Source: Bradyrhizobium amphicarpaeae (GTDB taxonomy: Bacteria; Pseudomonadota; Alphaproteobacteria; Rhizobiales; Xanthobacteraceae). Taken from it: a stretch of 64,000 bases of DNA. Shown here in pieces: positions 54,308 to 63,322 of this stretch. The translations under genes and the position numbers were made by a program. The notes beneath the pieces are model-generated. The model saw only the letters and a list, made by a program, of their open reading frames with translations, ran no database searches and was not told the origin of the DNA. The stretch covers positions 2,634,001-2,698,000 of the forward strand of contig NZ_CP029426.2 of assembly GCF_002266435.3 (NCBI RefSeq). Reading direction: 5' to 3'. Each line of letters begins with the position of its first letter. The stretch's first letter is position 1.

Positions 54308-55891
54308 ATGCCGATGACCGCCATGCTGGAGATGCGCAACGTCAGCAAGAGTTTTGCAGGCGTGCAGGCGCTGCGCGACGTCAACTTCTCGGTTCACGCC
54401 GGGCAAATCCACGCGCTCGTCGGAGAGAACGGCGCCGGCAAGTCGACGCTGATGAAGGTGCTCAGCGGGGTCTACCCGCATGGCAGCTACGAGGGCACCA
54501 TCGTCTTCGACGGCGAGGAGCGGCGCTTTCGCGACATCAACGATTCCGAGGCGCTCGGCATCATTATCATCCATCAGGAGCTGGCGCTGATCCCGCTGAT
54601 GTCGATCGCGGAAAACATCTTCCTGTCGCATCCGCCATCGAAGCTCGGCGTGATCGACCGCGACGAGGTCTATCGGCGCACGCGCGAGCTGCTGGCGCAG
54701 GTCGGCCTGAAGGAATCGCCGGATACGCTCATCACCGATCTCGGCGTCGGCAAGCAGCAGCTGGTCGAGATCGCGAAAGCGCTGTCCAAGCGGGTGCGGA
54801 TGCTGATCCTGGACGAGCCGACCGCGAGCCTCAACGAGGCCGACAGCGCCGCGCTGCTCGAACGCCTGATGGCGTTCCGCGAGCAGGGCATCGGCTCGAT
54901 CCTGATCTCGCACAAGCTCAACGAGGTCGCCAAGGTCGCCGACCACATCACCGTGCTGCGCGACGGCCGCACCGTCGACGGCATCGACTGCCGCGCCGAG
55001 CCGATCCAGGAAGACCGCATCATCCGCAGCATGGTCAACCGCGACATGGCTCACCGTTTCCCGGAGCGCAGCGTCAAGATCGGCGAGCCCGTGCTCGACG
55101 TCGCGAACTGGTCGGTCTATCACCCCATCCATCCCGAGCGGCAGGTGATCAAGAACGTCGATTTCGGCGTCAGGCGCGGCGAGGTCGTCGGCATTGCGGG
55201 GCTGATGGGCGCGGGCCGCACCGAATTCGCCATGAGCCTGTTCGGCCGCTCCTGGGGCACCAATATCAGCGGCAGTCTTCGGCTCGAGGGCAGAGACATG
55301 GTGCTGCCGAGCGTCGCGGCGGCGATCGACGCCGGCCTTGCCTATGTCACCGAGGATCGCAAGCAGCTCGGTCTGATCCTCGCCGACGACGTTCGCAAGA
55401 ACATCACGCTGGCCAGCCTCGACCAGGTCGCACCGAAACGCGTGATCGACGACATCGCGGAACTGAAGATCGCCAGCGACTATCGCACGCGCATGCGCAT
55501 CCGCTGCTCCGATGTCTATCAGGAGACCGGCCAGCTCTCCGGCGGCAACCAGCAGAAGGTGGTGCTGGCGAAATGGCTGATGACGGACCCCAAGGTCCTG
55601 ATCCTGGACGAGCCGACGCGGGGCATCGACGTCGGTGCCAAATACGAGATTTACTGTATCATCAACGAGCTGGCGGAGGCCGGCCGCGGCGTCGTGGTGA
55701 TCTCCTCGGAGATGCCCGAGCTGCTCGGCATCTGCGACCGCATCTGCGTCATGAACGAGGGCGCCTTCGTCGGCGAGTTCAAGGGCGCGGAGGCGACGCA
55801 AGAGAAGATCATGCGCGCGATCATGCGCAACGAACGAAATATCGGGAACGTCGCGCCTGCGGCGGCGGAAATGGGAGGAATGCAGCCATGA
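54308..55891 (+). CDS. gguA: Sugar ABC transporter ATPase, GguA
   Basis: 527 residues from ATG 54308 with GAGGG before it (ATG 54314 also possible). Two ABC domains: Walker A GENGAGKSTLMKVLSG, Walker B LILDEPTASLNEAD in the first; GLMGAGRTEFAMSLFG, LSGGNQQKVVLAKWL and LILDEPTRGIDVGAK in the second. The upstream extension of the frame runs through the repeat and is not coding. It is coupled to gguB by a 4-base overlap. Confidence 0.94.
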   Translation: MPMTAMLEMRNVSKSFAGVQALRDVNFSVHAGQIHALVGENGAGKSTLMKVLSGVYPHGSYEGTIVFDGEERRFRDINDSEALGIIIIHQELALIPLMSIAENIFLSHPPSKLGVIDRDEVYRRTRELLAQVGLKESPDTLITDLGVGKQQLVEIAKALSKRVRMLILDEPTASLNEADSAALLERLMAFREQGIGSILISHKLNEVAKVADHITVLRDGRTVDGIDCRAEPIQEDRIIRSMVNRDMAHRFPERSVKIGEPVLDVANWSVYHPIHPERQVIKNVDFGVRRGEVVGIAGLMGAGRTEFAMSLFGRSWGTNISGSLRLEGRDMVLPSVAAAIDAGLAYVTEDRKQLGLILADDVRKNITLASLDQVAPKRVIDDIAELKIASDYRTRMRIRCSDVYQETGQLSGGNQQKVVLAKWLMTDPKVLILDEPTRGIDVGAKYEIYCIINELAEAGRGVVVISSEMPELLGICDRICVMNEGAFVGEFKGAEATQEKIMRAIMRNERNIGNVAPAAAEMGGMQP

Positions 55892-57078
55892 CCGACAAGA
55901 CGGTATCGCTGCCCGAGGAGCGCCGGCACGGCAGCTTCATCAAGAACAATTTGCGCAACTACGGCATGCTGATGTCGCTGGTCGCGATCATGCTGTTCTT
56001 CCAGGTCATGACCGGCGGCACGCTGCTGCAGCCGCTCAACCTGACCAACCTGGTGCTGCAGAACAGCTACATCGTCATCATGGCGCTCGGCATGCTGCTG
56101 GTGATCGTCACGGGGCATATCGACCTCTCGGTCGGCTCGGTCGCCGGCTTCGTCGGGGCGGTGGCCGCGGTGCTGATGGTGACCTACAAGGTCGACTACA
56201 CGCTTGCCTTCATCGCCTGCCTGGTGCTGGGCGCGGCGATCGGTGCGGCGCAGGGCTATTGGGTGGCCTTTTTCGGCATTCCATCCTTCATCGTGACGCT
56301 GGCGGGCATGCTGGTGTTCAAGGGCCTGGCGCTCGCGGTGCTGCAAGGCCAGTCGCTCGGCCCGTTCCCGGCCACCTTCCAGAAGCTGTCGTCCGGCTTC
56401 ATTCCGGAGCTGCTGCCCGAAGCCGGCACGCTGCATCCGACCTCCATGCTGATCGGTGCGGTGCTCGCGCTCGGCCTCGTCTATGCCGGCGCCAAGGGTC
56501 GCTCGCGCGAGCAATTGCACGGCATCGAGGTCGAACCGTATGCGTTCTTCCTGGGGAAGAGCGTCCTGCTCGCCTGTGCGGTCCTCTATTTCACCTATCT
56601 GATCGCCTCGCATCGCGGCCTGCCGAACGTGCTTGTGATCATGACCGCGTTGATCGCACTCTATGGCTTCGTCACCCGGCGCACCGTGATCGGCCGGCAG
56701 GTCTATGCTGTCGGCGGCAATGCAAAGGCGGCAAAACTGTCGGGCATCAAGACGGAACGGCTGACTTTCTTCACCTTCGTCAACATGGGTGTGCTCGCGG
56801 CGCTTGCCGGCCTCGTCTTCGCCGCACGACTTAACACCGCGACGCCGAAGGCCGGTCTCGGTTTCGAGCTCGACGTCATCGCCGCCTGCTTCATCGGCGG
56901 TGCCTCGGCCTATGGCGGCGTGGGCCGCGTCGGCGGCGCCGTGGTCGGCGCCATGATCATGGGCGTGATGAACAACGGCATGTCCATCCTTGGCATCGGC
57001 ATCGACTATCAGCAGGTCATCAAGGGCCTGGTGCTGCTCGGGGCGGTGTGCATCGACGTGTACAATCAGCGGCGCTAA
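55888..57078 (+). CDS. gguB: Sugar ABC transporter permease, GguB
   Basis: 396 residues from ATG 55888. About ten membrane segments; XylH/GguB-type motifs TGHIDLSVGSVAGFVGAVAA, FGIPSFIVTLAGMLVFKGLA and VGGNAKAAKLSGIKTERLTF (coupling loop), ending ASAYGGVGRVGGAVVGAMIM. An insert at about 195-225 (KGRSREQLHGIEVEP) is typical of the XylH class. Completes the ChvE importer. Confidence 0.94.
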   Translation: MTDKTVSLPEERRHGSFIKNNLRNYGMLMSLVAIMLFFQVMTGGTLLQPLNLTNLVLQNSYIVIMALGMLLVIVTGHIDLSVGSVAGFVGAVAAVLMVTYKVDYTLAFIACLVLGAAIGAAQGYWVAFFGIPSFIVTLAGMLVFKGLALAVLQGQSLGPFPATFQKLSSGFIPELLPEAGTLHPTSMLIGAVLALGLVYAGAKGRSREQLHGIEVEPYAFFLGKSVLLACAVLYFTYLIASHRGLPNVLVIMTALIALYGFVTRRTVIGRQVYAVGGNAKAAKLSGIKTERLTFFTFVNMGVLAALAGLVFAARLNTATPKAGLGFELDVIAACFIGGASAYGGVGRVGGAVVGAMIMGVMNNGMSILGIGIDYQQVIKGLVLLGAVCIDVYNQRR

Positions 57079-57088
57079 GGTCGCCAAG

Positions 57089-57123
57089 GTGGGCTATTGC
57101 CCACGTGATGGGTATATGATCGA
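57089..57123. promoter_or_regulatory. SorC operator candidate before the HAD-SorC gene pair
   Basis: The core GCCCA-N5-TGGGTATATGATC (from 57099) matches the element before smoE in spacing and in 12 of 15 right-arm positions. The left arm also forms a hairpin with itself (GTGGGC-TATT-GCCCAC, 57089-57104). It ends 8 bases before the HAD start codon. Confidence 0.6.
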
Positions 57124-57131
57124 ATGATGGG

Positions 57132-57794
57132 ATGGGCCCCATCCGGTTAAAACCCGACTTGATCATCTTTGACTGCGACGGCGTGCTCGTCGACAGCGAA
57201 CTGTTGAGCTGCCAGGGCCTGTCCGAGGTATTGGCCGAGTTCGGCCTTGCGCTCACCCCCGCGCAGGCGCTCGAGCTATTCCTCGGGCGCAGCACCAAGG
57301 CGATCGAGCAGCATTATCGCGATCTCGGGCAGGTCTTGCCTGAGGGTTTTCTGCCGCGGTTGAAGTCGCACGTGCTGGCGACGTTCGCGGGCTCGCTCCG
57401 GGCGATCCCGGGCGTTGCCGCCATCATGTCCGAGTTGCGGATGCCGTTTTGCGTGGCGTCGTCGAGCGACATCGACCGCGTCTCGCTCTCGCTCGACGTC
57501 ACGGATTTGCGGGCAAATGTCGGCGAGCGGATCTACACCGCGCAAATGGTCAGGCATGGCAAGCCGGCGCCCGATCTGTTTCTCCTTGCGGCCGAGAAGA
57601 TGGGCGCGCACCCTGCGCGCACGCTGGTGATCGAGGACAGCGTCAGCGGCGTGCAGGCGGGCAAGGCGGCCGGCATGACGGTCTGGGGATTTGTCGGCGG
57701 TAGTCATTATCACGGACGCGACGGGCGGGCTATATTGTCCGAGGCGGGGGCCGACCGGGTCTTCGCGGACATGAGCGATTTCTGGGAGGGGTGA
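57132..57794 (+). CDS. HAD-superfamily phosphatase
   Basis: 220 residues. Motif I FDCDGVLVDSE has the nucleophile Asp14 and acid Asp16; motif II is ASSSDIDRV; lysine of motif III in VRHGKPAPDLFLLAAEKMG; motif IV ALVIEDS-like LVIEDSVSGVQAGKAAGM. It belongs to the phosphoglycolate/beta-phosphoglucomutase-like subgroup, acting on small sugar or polyol phosphates. It lies 7 bases before the SorC-type regulator and next to a polyol importer. The start codon follows the operator candidate very closely, so the leader is short or absent. Confidence 0.86.
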   Translation: MGPIRLKPDLIIFDCDGVLVDSELLSCQGLSEVLAEFGLALTPAQALELFLGRSTKAIEQHYRDLGQVLPEGFLPRLKSHVLATFAGSLRAIPGVAAIMSELRMPFCVASSSDIDRVSLSLDVTDLRANVGERIYTAQMVRHGKPAPDLFLLAAEKMGAHPARTLVIEDSVSGVQAGKAAGMTVWGFVGGSHYHGRDGRAILSEAGADRVFADMSDFWEG

Positions 57795-57801
57795 GGCCCG
57801 C

Positions 57802-58752
57802 ATGGCCGCCGAGAACGACAAGTCCCGACTCGACGATGCCGCGCGCGCCGGCTGGCTGTATTTCATCGCAGGTCACACCCAGGACGAGATCGCAAAGATG
57901 CTCCAGGTCTCGCGTGCCTCGGCGCAGCGGCTGGTTTCGTTGTGCCTCGCCGAGCGTCTCATCACCTTCCGGCTCGAACATCCCATCGCCGCCTGCATGG
58001 AGCTTGCGGGGCGCTTGAAGGCGCGTTTCGATCTCGCCCATTGCGAAGTGGTGCCGGCCGATCTGGCGGCGCCGCAGGCCACCGCAGGCATCGCCGAACG
58101 CTGCGCCAATCTGCTCGACGCGACGCTGCGTTCGGAGACGCCCGTGATCGTCGCGCTCGGCACCGGCCGCGCGGTGCGCGCCGCGGTCGAGCGCGTCACG
58201 CCGATCGACCGGCCCAATCACCAGATCGTCTCGCTGGTCGGCAACATCTCCGCGGACGGTTCGGCGAGCTTCTACGATACGGTCGGCCGGCTCGCCGACC
58301 GCACCGGCGCGCGGCACTATCCCATGCCGCTGCCGTTCTTGATGTCGTCCGAGGACGAGCGCAACAAGATGGTCCGCATCGAGCCGATCGCCAAGGTGAA
58401 GGCGGTCGCGGCCAAGGCTGATCTGCGGCTCGTCGGCATCGGCCAGATGGACCAGAAGGCGCAGGTGCATGTCGACGGCTTCGTCACCCGCGACGAACTG
58501 TTCGAGATGATGCGGCTCGGTGCCATCGGCGAGATCACCGGCTGGGCCTATGATGCCAAGGGCCGCCTGCTCAAGGCCGGCACCAACAAGCGCCTCACCA
58601 GTATCCCGCCTGAAGTGCCGGCGAAGGCCGCGACCATTGCCGCTGTGGTCGGCGCCGCCAAGGTGCCGGCCATTGCGGCGGCGCTGAAGGGCGGCTTGAT
58701 CAACGGCTTGATCACGGACGAGGCGACGGCAAGGGCGATTTTGGAGCGGTAA
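57802..58752 (+). CDS. SorC/DeoR-type sugar-binding transcriptional regulator
   Basis: 316 residues. N-terminal helix-turn-helix at about 10-50 (YFIAGHTQDEIAKMLQVSRA) and a large sugar-phosphate-binding domain at about 60-315 (VALGTGRAVRAAVERV, VSLVGNISADG, GIGQMDQKAQVHVDGF). Such proteins control polyol genes; SmoC of the sorbitol operon belongs here. It lies upstream of smoEFGK on the same strand, separated by 340 bases of repeats and operator sequence. Confidence 0.9.
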   Translation: MAAENDKSRLDDAARAGWLYFIAGHTQDEIAKMLQVSRASAQRLVSLCLAERLITFRLEHPIAACMELAGRLKARFDLAHCEVVPADLAAPQATAGIAERCANLLDATLRSETPVIVALGTGRAVRAAVERVTPIDRPNHQIVSLVGNISADGSASFYDTVGRLADRTGARHYPMPLPFLMSSEDERNKMVRIEPIAKVKAVAAKADLRLVGIGQMDQKAQVHVDGFVTRDELFEMMRLGAIGEITGWAYDAKGRLLKAGTNKRLTSIPPEVPAKAATIAAVVGAAKVPAIAAALKGGLINGLITDEATARAILER

Positions 58753-58775
58753 GCTGCGCGGCACGGGACTGCGCT

Positions 58776-58905
58776 ACCTCTCCCGCTTGCGGGAGAGGGC
58801 TGCGGAGAGGGTCTCTCCGCTGGCTAGATTCCCCAAGAGGAGAAGCCCTCACCCGTATCGCATCTGCGATGCGATACGACATCTCCCGCAAGCGGGGAGG
58901 TGATA
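58776..58905. repeat. Composite palindromic repeat
   Basis: CTCTCCCGC-TT-GCGGGAGAG at the left, the perfect CGTATCGCATC-TGC-GATGCGATACG (58854-58878) in the middle and CTCCCGC-AA-GCGGGGAG at the right. The two ends resemble the hairpins at 9769 and 44353. Confidence 0.65.
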
Positions 58906-59034
58906 CAAGCCGCGGCGCTTGTTCCGAGCAATTGCTGTCACTTCTGCACTGCACGACGTCCGATCCCCCGCACCGCAGCACTCATAAGTTGCGCAAACGC
59001 CCGCGCGCCTGCTTGACAATCCTCCTCTCTTGCG

Positions 59035-59069
59035 TTGAACATACGCCCAACGCGTGGGCATATGCTCAA
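59035..59069. promoter_or_regulatory. SorC operator candidate before smoE
   Basis: TTGAACATACGCCCA-N5-TGGGCATATGCTCAA: the arms agree at 13 of 15 positions. It begins 16 bases after the TTGACA box and covers the likely -10 region and start of transcription. Confidence 0.68.
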
Positions 59070-59094
59070 AAGCGCGAGTTTGAGGGAGGTCTCC

Positions 59095-60408
59095 GTGAAA
59101 CATGTCCTGGGCGCCGTCTGCGGCGCGTCTGCACTTTTGCTGGCCGTCCCGGCGATGGCCGAAACCACCCTGACGATCGCCACCGTCAACAATGGCGACA
59201 TGATCCGCATGCAGGGGCTGACGGCTGAGTTCACCAAGAAGAACCCCGATATCACCGTGAAGTGGGTGACGCTGGAGGAGAACGTGCTGCGCCAGCGCGT
59301 CACCACCGACATCGCCACCAAGGGCGGCCAGTTCGACGTGCTCACCATCGGCACTTACGAAGTTCCGATCTGGGCCAAGAAAGGATGGCTGGTGCCGCTC
59401 GCCAATCTGGGCGCCGATTACGACGTCGCCGACCTGTTGCCCAGGATCAAGGACGCGGTCTCCGTCGACGGCAAGCTCTTTGCCGCGCCGTTCTACGGCG
59501 AAAGCTCGATGGTGATGTATCGCACCGATCTGTTCGACAAGGCCGGACTGAAGATGCCGGAAAAGCCGACCTGGGACTTTGTCGTCGACGCCGCCAAGAA
59601 GCTGACCGACAAGAGCGCCGGTACCTACGGCATCTGCCTGCGCGGCAAGGCCGGCTGGGGCGAGAACATGGCGTTCCTCTCGGCCATGGCCAACTCCTAT
59701 GGCGCGCGCTGGTTCGACGAGAAGTGGCAGCCGCAGTTCAACACGCCGGAATGGAAGGCGACGCTGACGACCTACGTCAATCTGATGAAGGAGGCCGGGC
59801 CTCCCGGCGCAAGCTCAAACGGCTTCAACGAGAATCTGGCGCTGTTCAACGCCGGCAAATGCGCGATGTGGATCGACGCCACGGTCGCCGCGTCCTTCGT
59901 CACCAATCCGAAGGATTCTAAGGTCGCCGACAAGGTCAGCTTTGCGCTGGCGCCCAACACCGGGCTCGGCAAAAACGCAAACTGGCTGTGGGCCTGGAAC
60001 CTCGCGATCCCCGCCGGCTCGAAGAAGATCGAAGCCGCCGAGAAGTTCATCGCCTGGGCGACGGGCAAGGACTACACCAAGCTGGTGGCATCGAAGGAGG
60101 GCTGGGCCAATGTGCCGCCGGGCACGCGCACCTCGCTCTATCAGAACCCCGACTATCTCAAGGTCGCCCCGTTCGCCAAGCTGACGCTGGCCTCGATCGA
60201 TGCAGCCGATCCGAACAAGCCGACAGTGAAGCCTGTGCCCTATGTCGGCGTGCAGTATGCCGCGATCCCCGAATTCCAGGGCATCGGCACCCAGGTCGGC
60301 CAGCAGTTCTCGGCCGCGCTTGCGGGCTCGATGACGGTCGATGGCGCGCTCGCCGCGGCGCAGTCGGCGACGGAGCGTGAGATGAAGCGCGCCGGCTACA
60401 TCAAGTGA
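59095..60408 (+). CDS. smoE: Sorbitol/mannitol ABC transporter binding protein
   Basis: 437 residues from GTG 59095, preceded by GAGGGAGG; an in-frame ATG at 59035 lies in the operator and is rejected. Signal peptide to about residue 22 (LAVPAMA-E). The mature part is a cluster-B solute receptor of the polyol type: TIATVNNGDMIRMQGLTAEF, TLEENVLRQRVTTDIATKGG, TIGTYEVPIWAKKGWLVPL and APFYGESSMVMYRTDLF. It binds sorbitol, mannitol or a similar polyol in the periplasm. Confidence 0.92.
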   Translation: MKHVLGAVCGASALLLAVPAMAETTLTIATVNNGDMIRMQGLTAEFTKKNPDITVKWVTLEENVLRQRVTTDIATKGGQFDVLTIGTYEVPIWAKKGWLVPLANLGADYDVADLLPRIKDAVSVDGKLFAAPFYGESSMVMYRTDLFDKAGLKMPEKPTWDFVVDAAKKLTDKSAGTYGICLRGKAGWGENMAFLSAMANSYGARWFDEKWQPQFNTPEWKATLTTYVNLMKEAGPPGASSNGFNENLALFNAGKCAMWIDATVAASFVTNPKDSKVADKVSFALAPNTGLGKNANWLWAWNLAIPAGSKKIEAAEKFIAWATGKDYTKLVASKEGWANVPPGTRTSLYQNPDYLKVAPFAKLTLASIDAADPNKPTVKPVPYVGVQYAAIPEFQGIGTQVGQQFSAALAGSMTVDGALAAAQSATEREMKRAGYIK

Positions 60409-60438
60409 ACCCGAGCTCGACCGCCTGAGCTCAGACTT

Positions 60439-60466
60439 GCGGCCATCCAGCGTCATGGATGGCCGC
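60439..60466 (+). terminator. Hairpin between smoE and smoF, partial terminator
   Basis: GCGGCCATCCA-GCGTCA-TGGATGGCCGC, a perfect 11-bp stem followed by CTTCTTCC, 30 bases after the smoE stop. It would end most transcripts after smoE or protect their 3' ends. Confidence 0.7.
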
Positions 60467-60485
60467 CTTCTTCCCGAGGTTTCAT

Positions 60486-60540
60486 TTTGACGCGTTTTCT
60501 TCCCGCGAACCGGTCTCCACTTCGCTCGAAAACGCTCTGA
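60486..60540. repeat. Dispersed intergenic repeat upstream of smoF
   Basis: Ends GCGTTTTC (60492-60499) and GAAAACGC (60538-60545) are inverted copies around ...AACCGGTCTCCACTTCGCTC. I recall this sequence as a frequent intergenic element in Bradyrhizobium; its copy number here is one. Confidence 0.5.
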
Positions 60541-60553
60541 CGGAGAAGCGTTG

Positions 60554-61426
60554 ATGGCAACCCGGCAAACGCAGTTCCTTGCGCGCTCGCTCCTGGCGCC
60601 GGCCGTCGGGCTGCTGTTCATCTGGATGATCGTCCCGCTGGCGCTGACGATCTATTTCTCCACGCTGCATTACAGCCTGCTCGATCCCGGTTCGGAGTCC
60701 TTCGTCGGGCTGGAGAACTTCCGCTACTTCCTCACTGATCCCGCCTTTCTGGCTTCGCTCCAGAACACGCTGGTGCTGGTCGGCTCGGTGCTGGCGCTGA
60801 CGATCCTGCTTGGCATTCCGCTCGCACTGCTGATGGACCAGCCGGTGATCGGTCGCAATTTCGTGCGGCTGATGGTGATCGCGCCGTTCTTCGTGATGCC
60901 GACGGTGAGCGCGCTGGTTTGGAAGAATTTGTTGATGCACCCGGTGTCCGGCCTGTTCGCCTGGCTCGCCGCGCTGTTCGGCCTGACGCCGATCGACTGG
61001 TTCAACGACGTGCCGCTGTTTGCGGTGATCCTGATCGTGACGTGGCAATGGCTGCCGTTCGCCACCTTGATCCTGCTCACCGCGCTGCAGTCGCTCGACG
61101 AGGAGCAGAAGGAGGCTGCCGAGATGGACGGCGCCAGCGCGGTCTCGACCTTCATCTACATCACGCTGCCGCACCTGGCGCGCCCGATCACGGTGGTGGT
61201 CCTGATCGAAACCATCTTCCTGCTCACCGTGTTCGCCGAAATCTTCGTCACCACCGGGGGAGGGCCGGGCCTGCAAACGACCAACATCGCCTTCCTGATC
61301 TATTCGCAGGCGCTGATCCAATTCGACGTCGGCAGCGCCTCTGCGGGCGGCCTCGTCGCGGTGGTGATCGCCAACGTCGTCGCCTTCTTCCTCGTCCGCA
61401 TCGTCGGCCGCAATCTGGAAGCCTGA
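60554..61426 (+). CDS. smoF: Polyol ABC transporter permease, SmoF
   Basis: 290 residues from ATG 60554 with GGAGAAG before it (a TTG one codon earlier is in frame). Six membrane segments; LLAPAVGLLFIWMIVPLALT at the start; the coupling loop EEQKEAAEMDGASAVSTFIYITLP matches the EAA motif of MalF-type permeases. Confidence 0.92.
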   Translation: MATRQTQFLARSLLAPAVGLLFIWMIVPLALTIYFSTLHYSLLDPGSESFVGLENFRYFLTDPAFLASLQNTLVLVGSVLALTILLGIPLALLMDQPVIGRNFVRLMVIAPFFVMPTVSALVWKNLLMHPVSGLFAWLAALFGLTPIDWFNDVPLFAVILIVTWQWLPFATLILLTALQSLDEEQKEAAEMDGASAVSTFIYITLPHLARPITVVVLIETIFLLTVFAEIFVTTGGGPGLQTTNIAFLIYSQALIQFDVGSASAGGLVAVVIANVVAFFLVRIVGRNLEA

Positions 61427-61429
61427 ATC

Positions 61430-62260
61430 ATGGCGCGCAAGACGACGACGCAGCACGTGGTGATCTCGACGATCGGAGCGTGGCTCTTCGGCTTCCTGAT
61501 CTTCTTCCCGATCTTGTGGATGGTGCTGGCGAGCTTCAAGACCGAGCTCGAGGCTTTCGCCATCCCGCCGTCGTTCCTGTTCTTCCACTGGACCACCGAG
61601 AACTACGCGACCGTGCAGGAGCGCAGCGATTATCTCCACCACGCGCTGAACTCGATCATCATCGCCGGCGGTTCGACCTTGATCGCGCTTATGATCGCGA
61701 TTCCGGCGGCGTGGTCGATGGCTTTCTCGCCGACCAAGCGCACCAAGGACATCCTGCTCTGGATGCTCTCGACCAAGATGATGCCGCCCGTCGGCGTGCT
61801 GGTGCCGATCTACTTGATCTACAAAAGCTTCGGGCTGCTCGATTCCCGCATCGGCCTGGTTTTCATCCTGTGCCTCGGCAATCTGCCGATCGTGATCTGG
61901 ATGCTGTTCACTTATTTCAAGGAAATCCCGCGCGACATCCTCGAAGCCGCGCGCATGGACGGCGCCACTATCGGCCGCGAGCTGGTCTATGTCTTGACGC
62001 CGATGGCGATCCCGGGGCTGGCCTCGACCATGCTGCTCAATCTGATCCTGGCCTGGAACGAGGCGTTCTGGACGCTCAATCTGTCGACGTCGAACGCCGC
62101 GCCGCTCACCACGTTCATCGCGTCCTATTCCAGTCCCGAAGGGCTGTTCTGGGCAAAGCTGTCGGCGGCCTCGACGCTGGCGATCGCGCCCATTCTCGTC
62201 CTCGGCTGGTTCAGCCAGAAGCAGCTCGTGCGCGGGCTCACCTTCGGCGCGGTAAAGTAA
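61430..62260 (+). CDS. smoG: Polyol ABC transporter permease, SmoG
   Basis: 276 residues, three bases after smoF. Six membrane segments; the EAA loop is IPRDILEAARMDGATIGREL; ends KQLVRGLTFGAVK, the standard end of MalG-type permeases (RGLTxGAVK). Confidence 0.93.
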   Translation: MARKTTTQHVVISTIGAWLFGFLIFFPILWMVLASFKTELEAFAIPPSFLFFHWTTENYATVQERSDYLHHALNSIIIAGGSTLIALMIAIPAAWSMAFSPTKRTKDILLWMLSTKMMPPVGVLVPIYLIYKSFGLLDSRIGLVFILCLGNLPIVIWMLFTYFKEIPRDILEAARMDGATIGRELVYVLTPMAIPGLASTMLLNLILAWNEAFWTLNLSTSNAAPLTTFIASYSSPEGLFWAKLSAASTLAIAPILVLGWFSQKQLVRGLTFGAVK

Positions 62261-62275
62261 AGGGGCTGCCGGATC

Positions 62276-63283
<1,008 letters not shown>

Positions 63284-63322
63284 GAACAAATCGGCAGAAC
63301 GGCAAGAAACGGAAAGACCACC

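Larger units (their letters stand above)
58753..59094. promoter_or_regulatory. Repeat-rich region and smoE promoter
   Basis: 342 bases without a gene. Left part: palindromic repeats (58776-58905). Right part: a perfect TTGACA at 59013-59018, a 35-bp operator-like inverted repeat at 59035-59069 and the smoE ribosome site GAGGGAGG at about 59081-59089. Confidence 0.65.

Noticed and set aside
54013..57078. A 1021-residue fusion of transporter parts
   Set aside because: Residues before 55888 are an out-of-frame reading of chvE and gguA; the true permease starts at 55888 where it overlaps the gguA stop.
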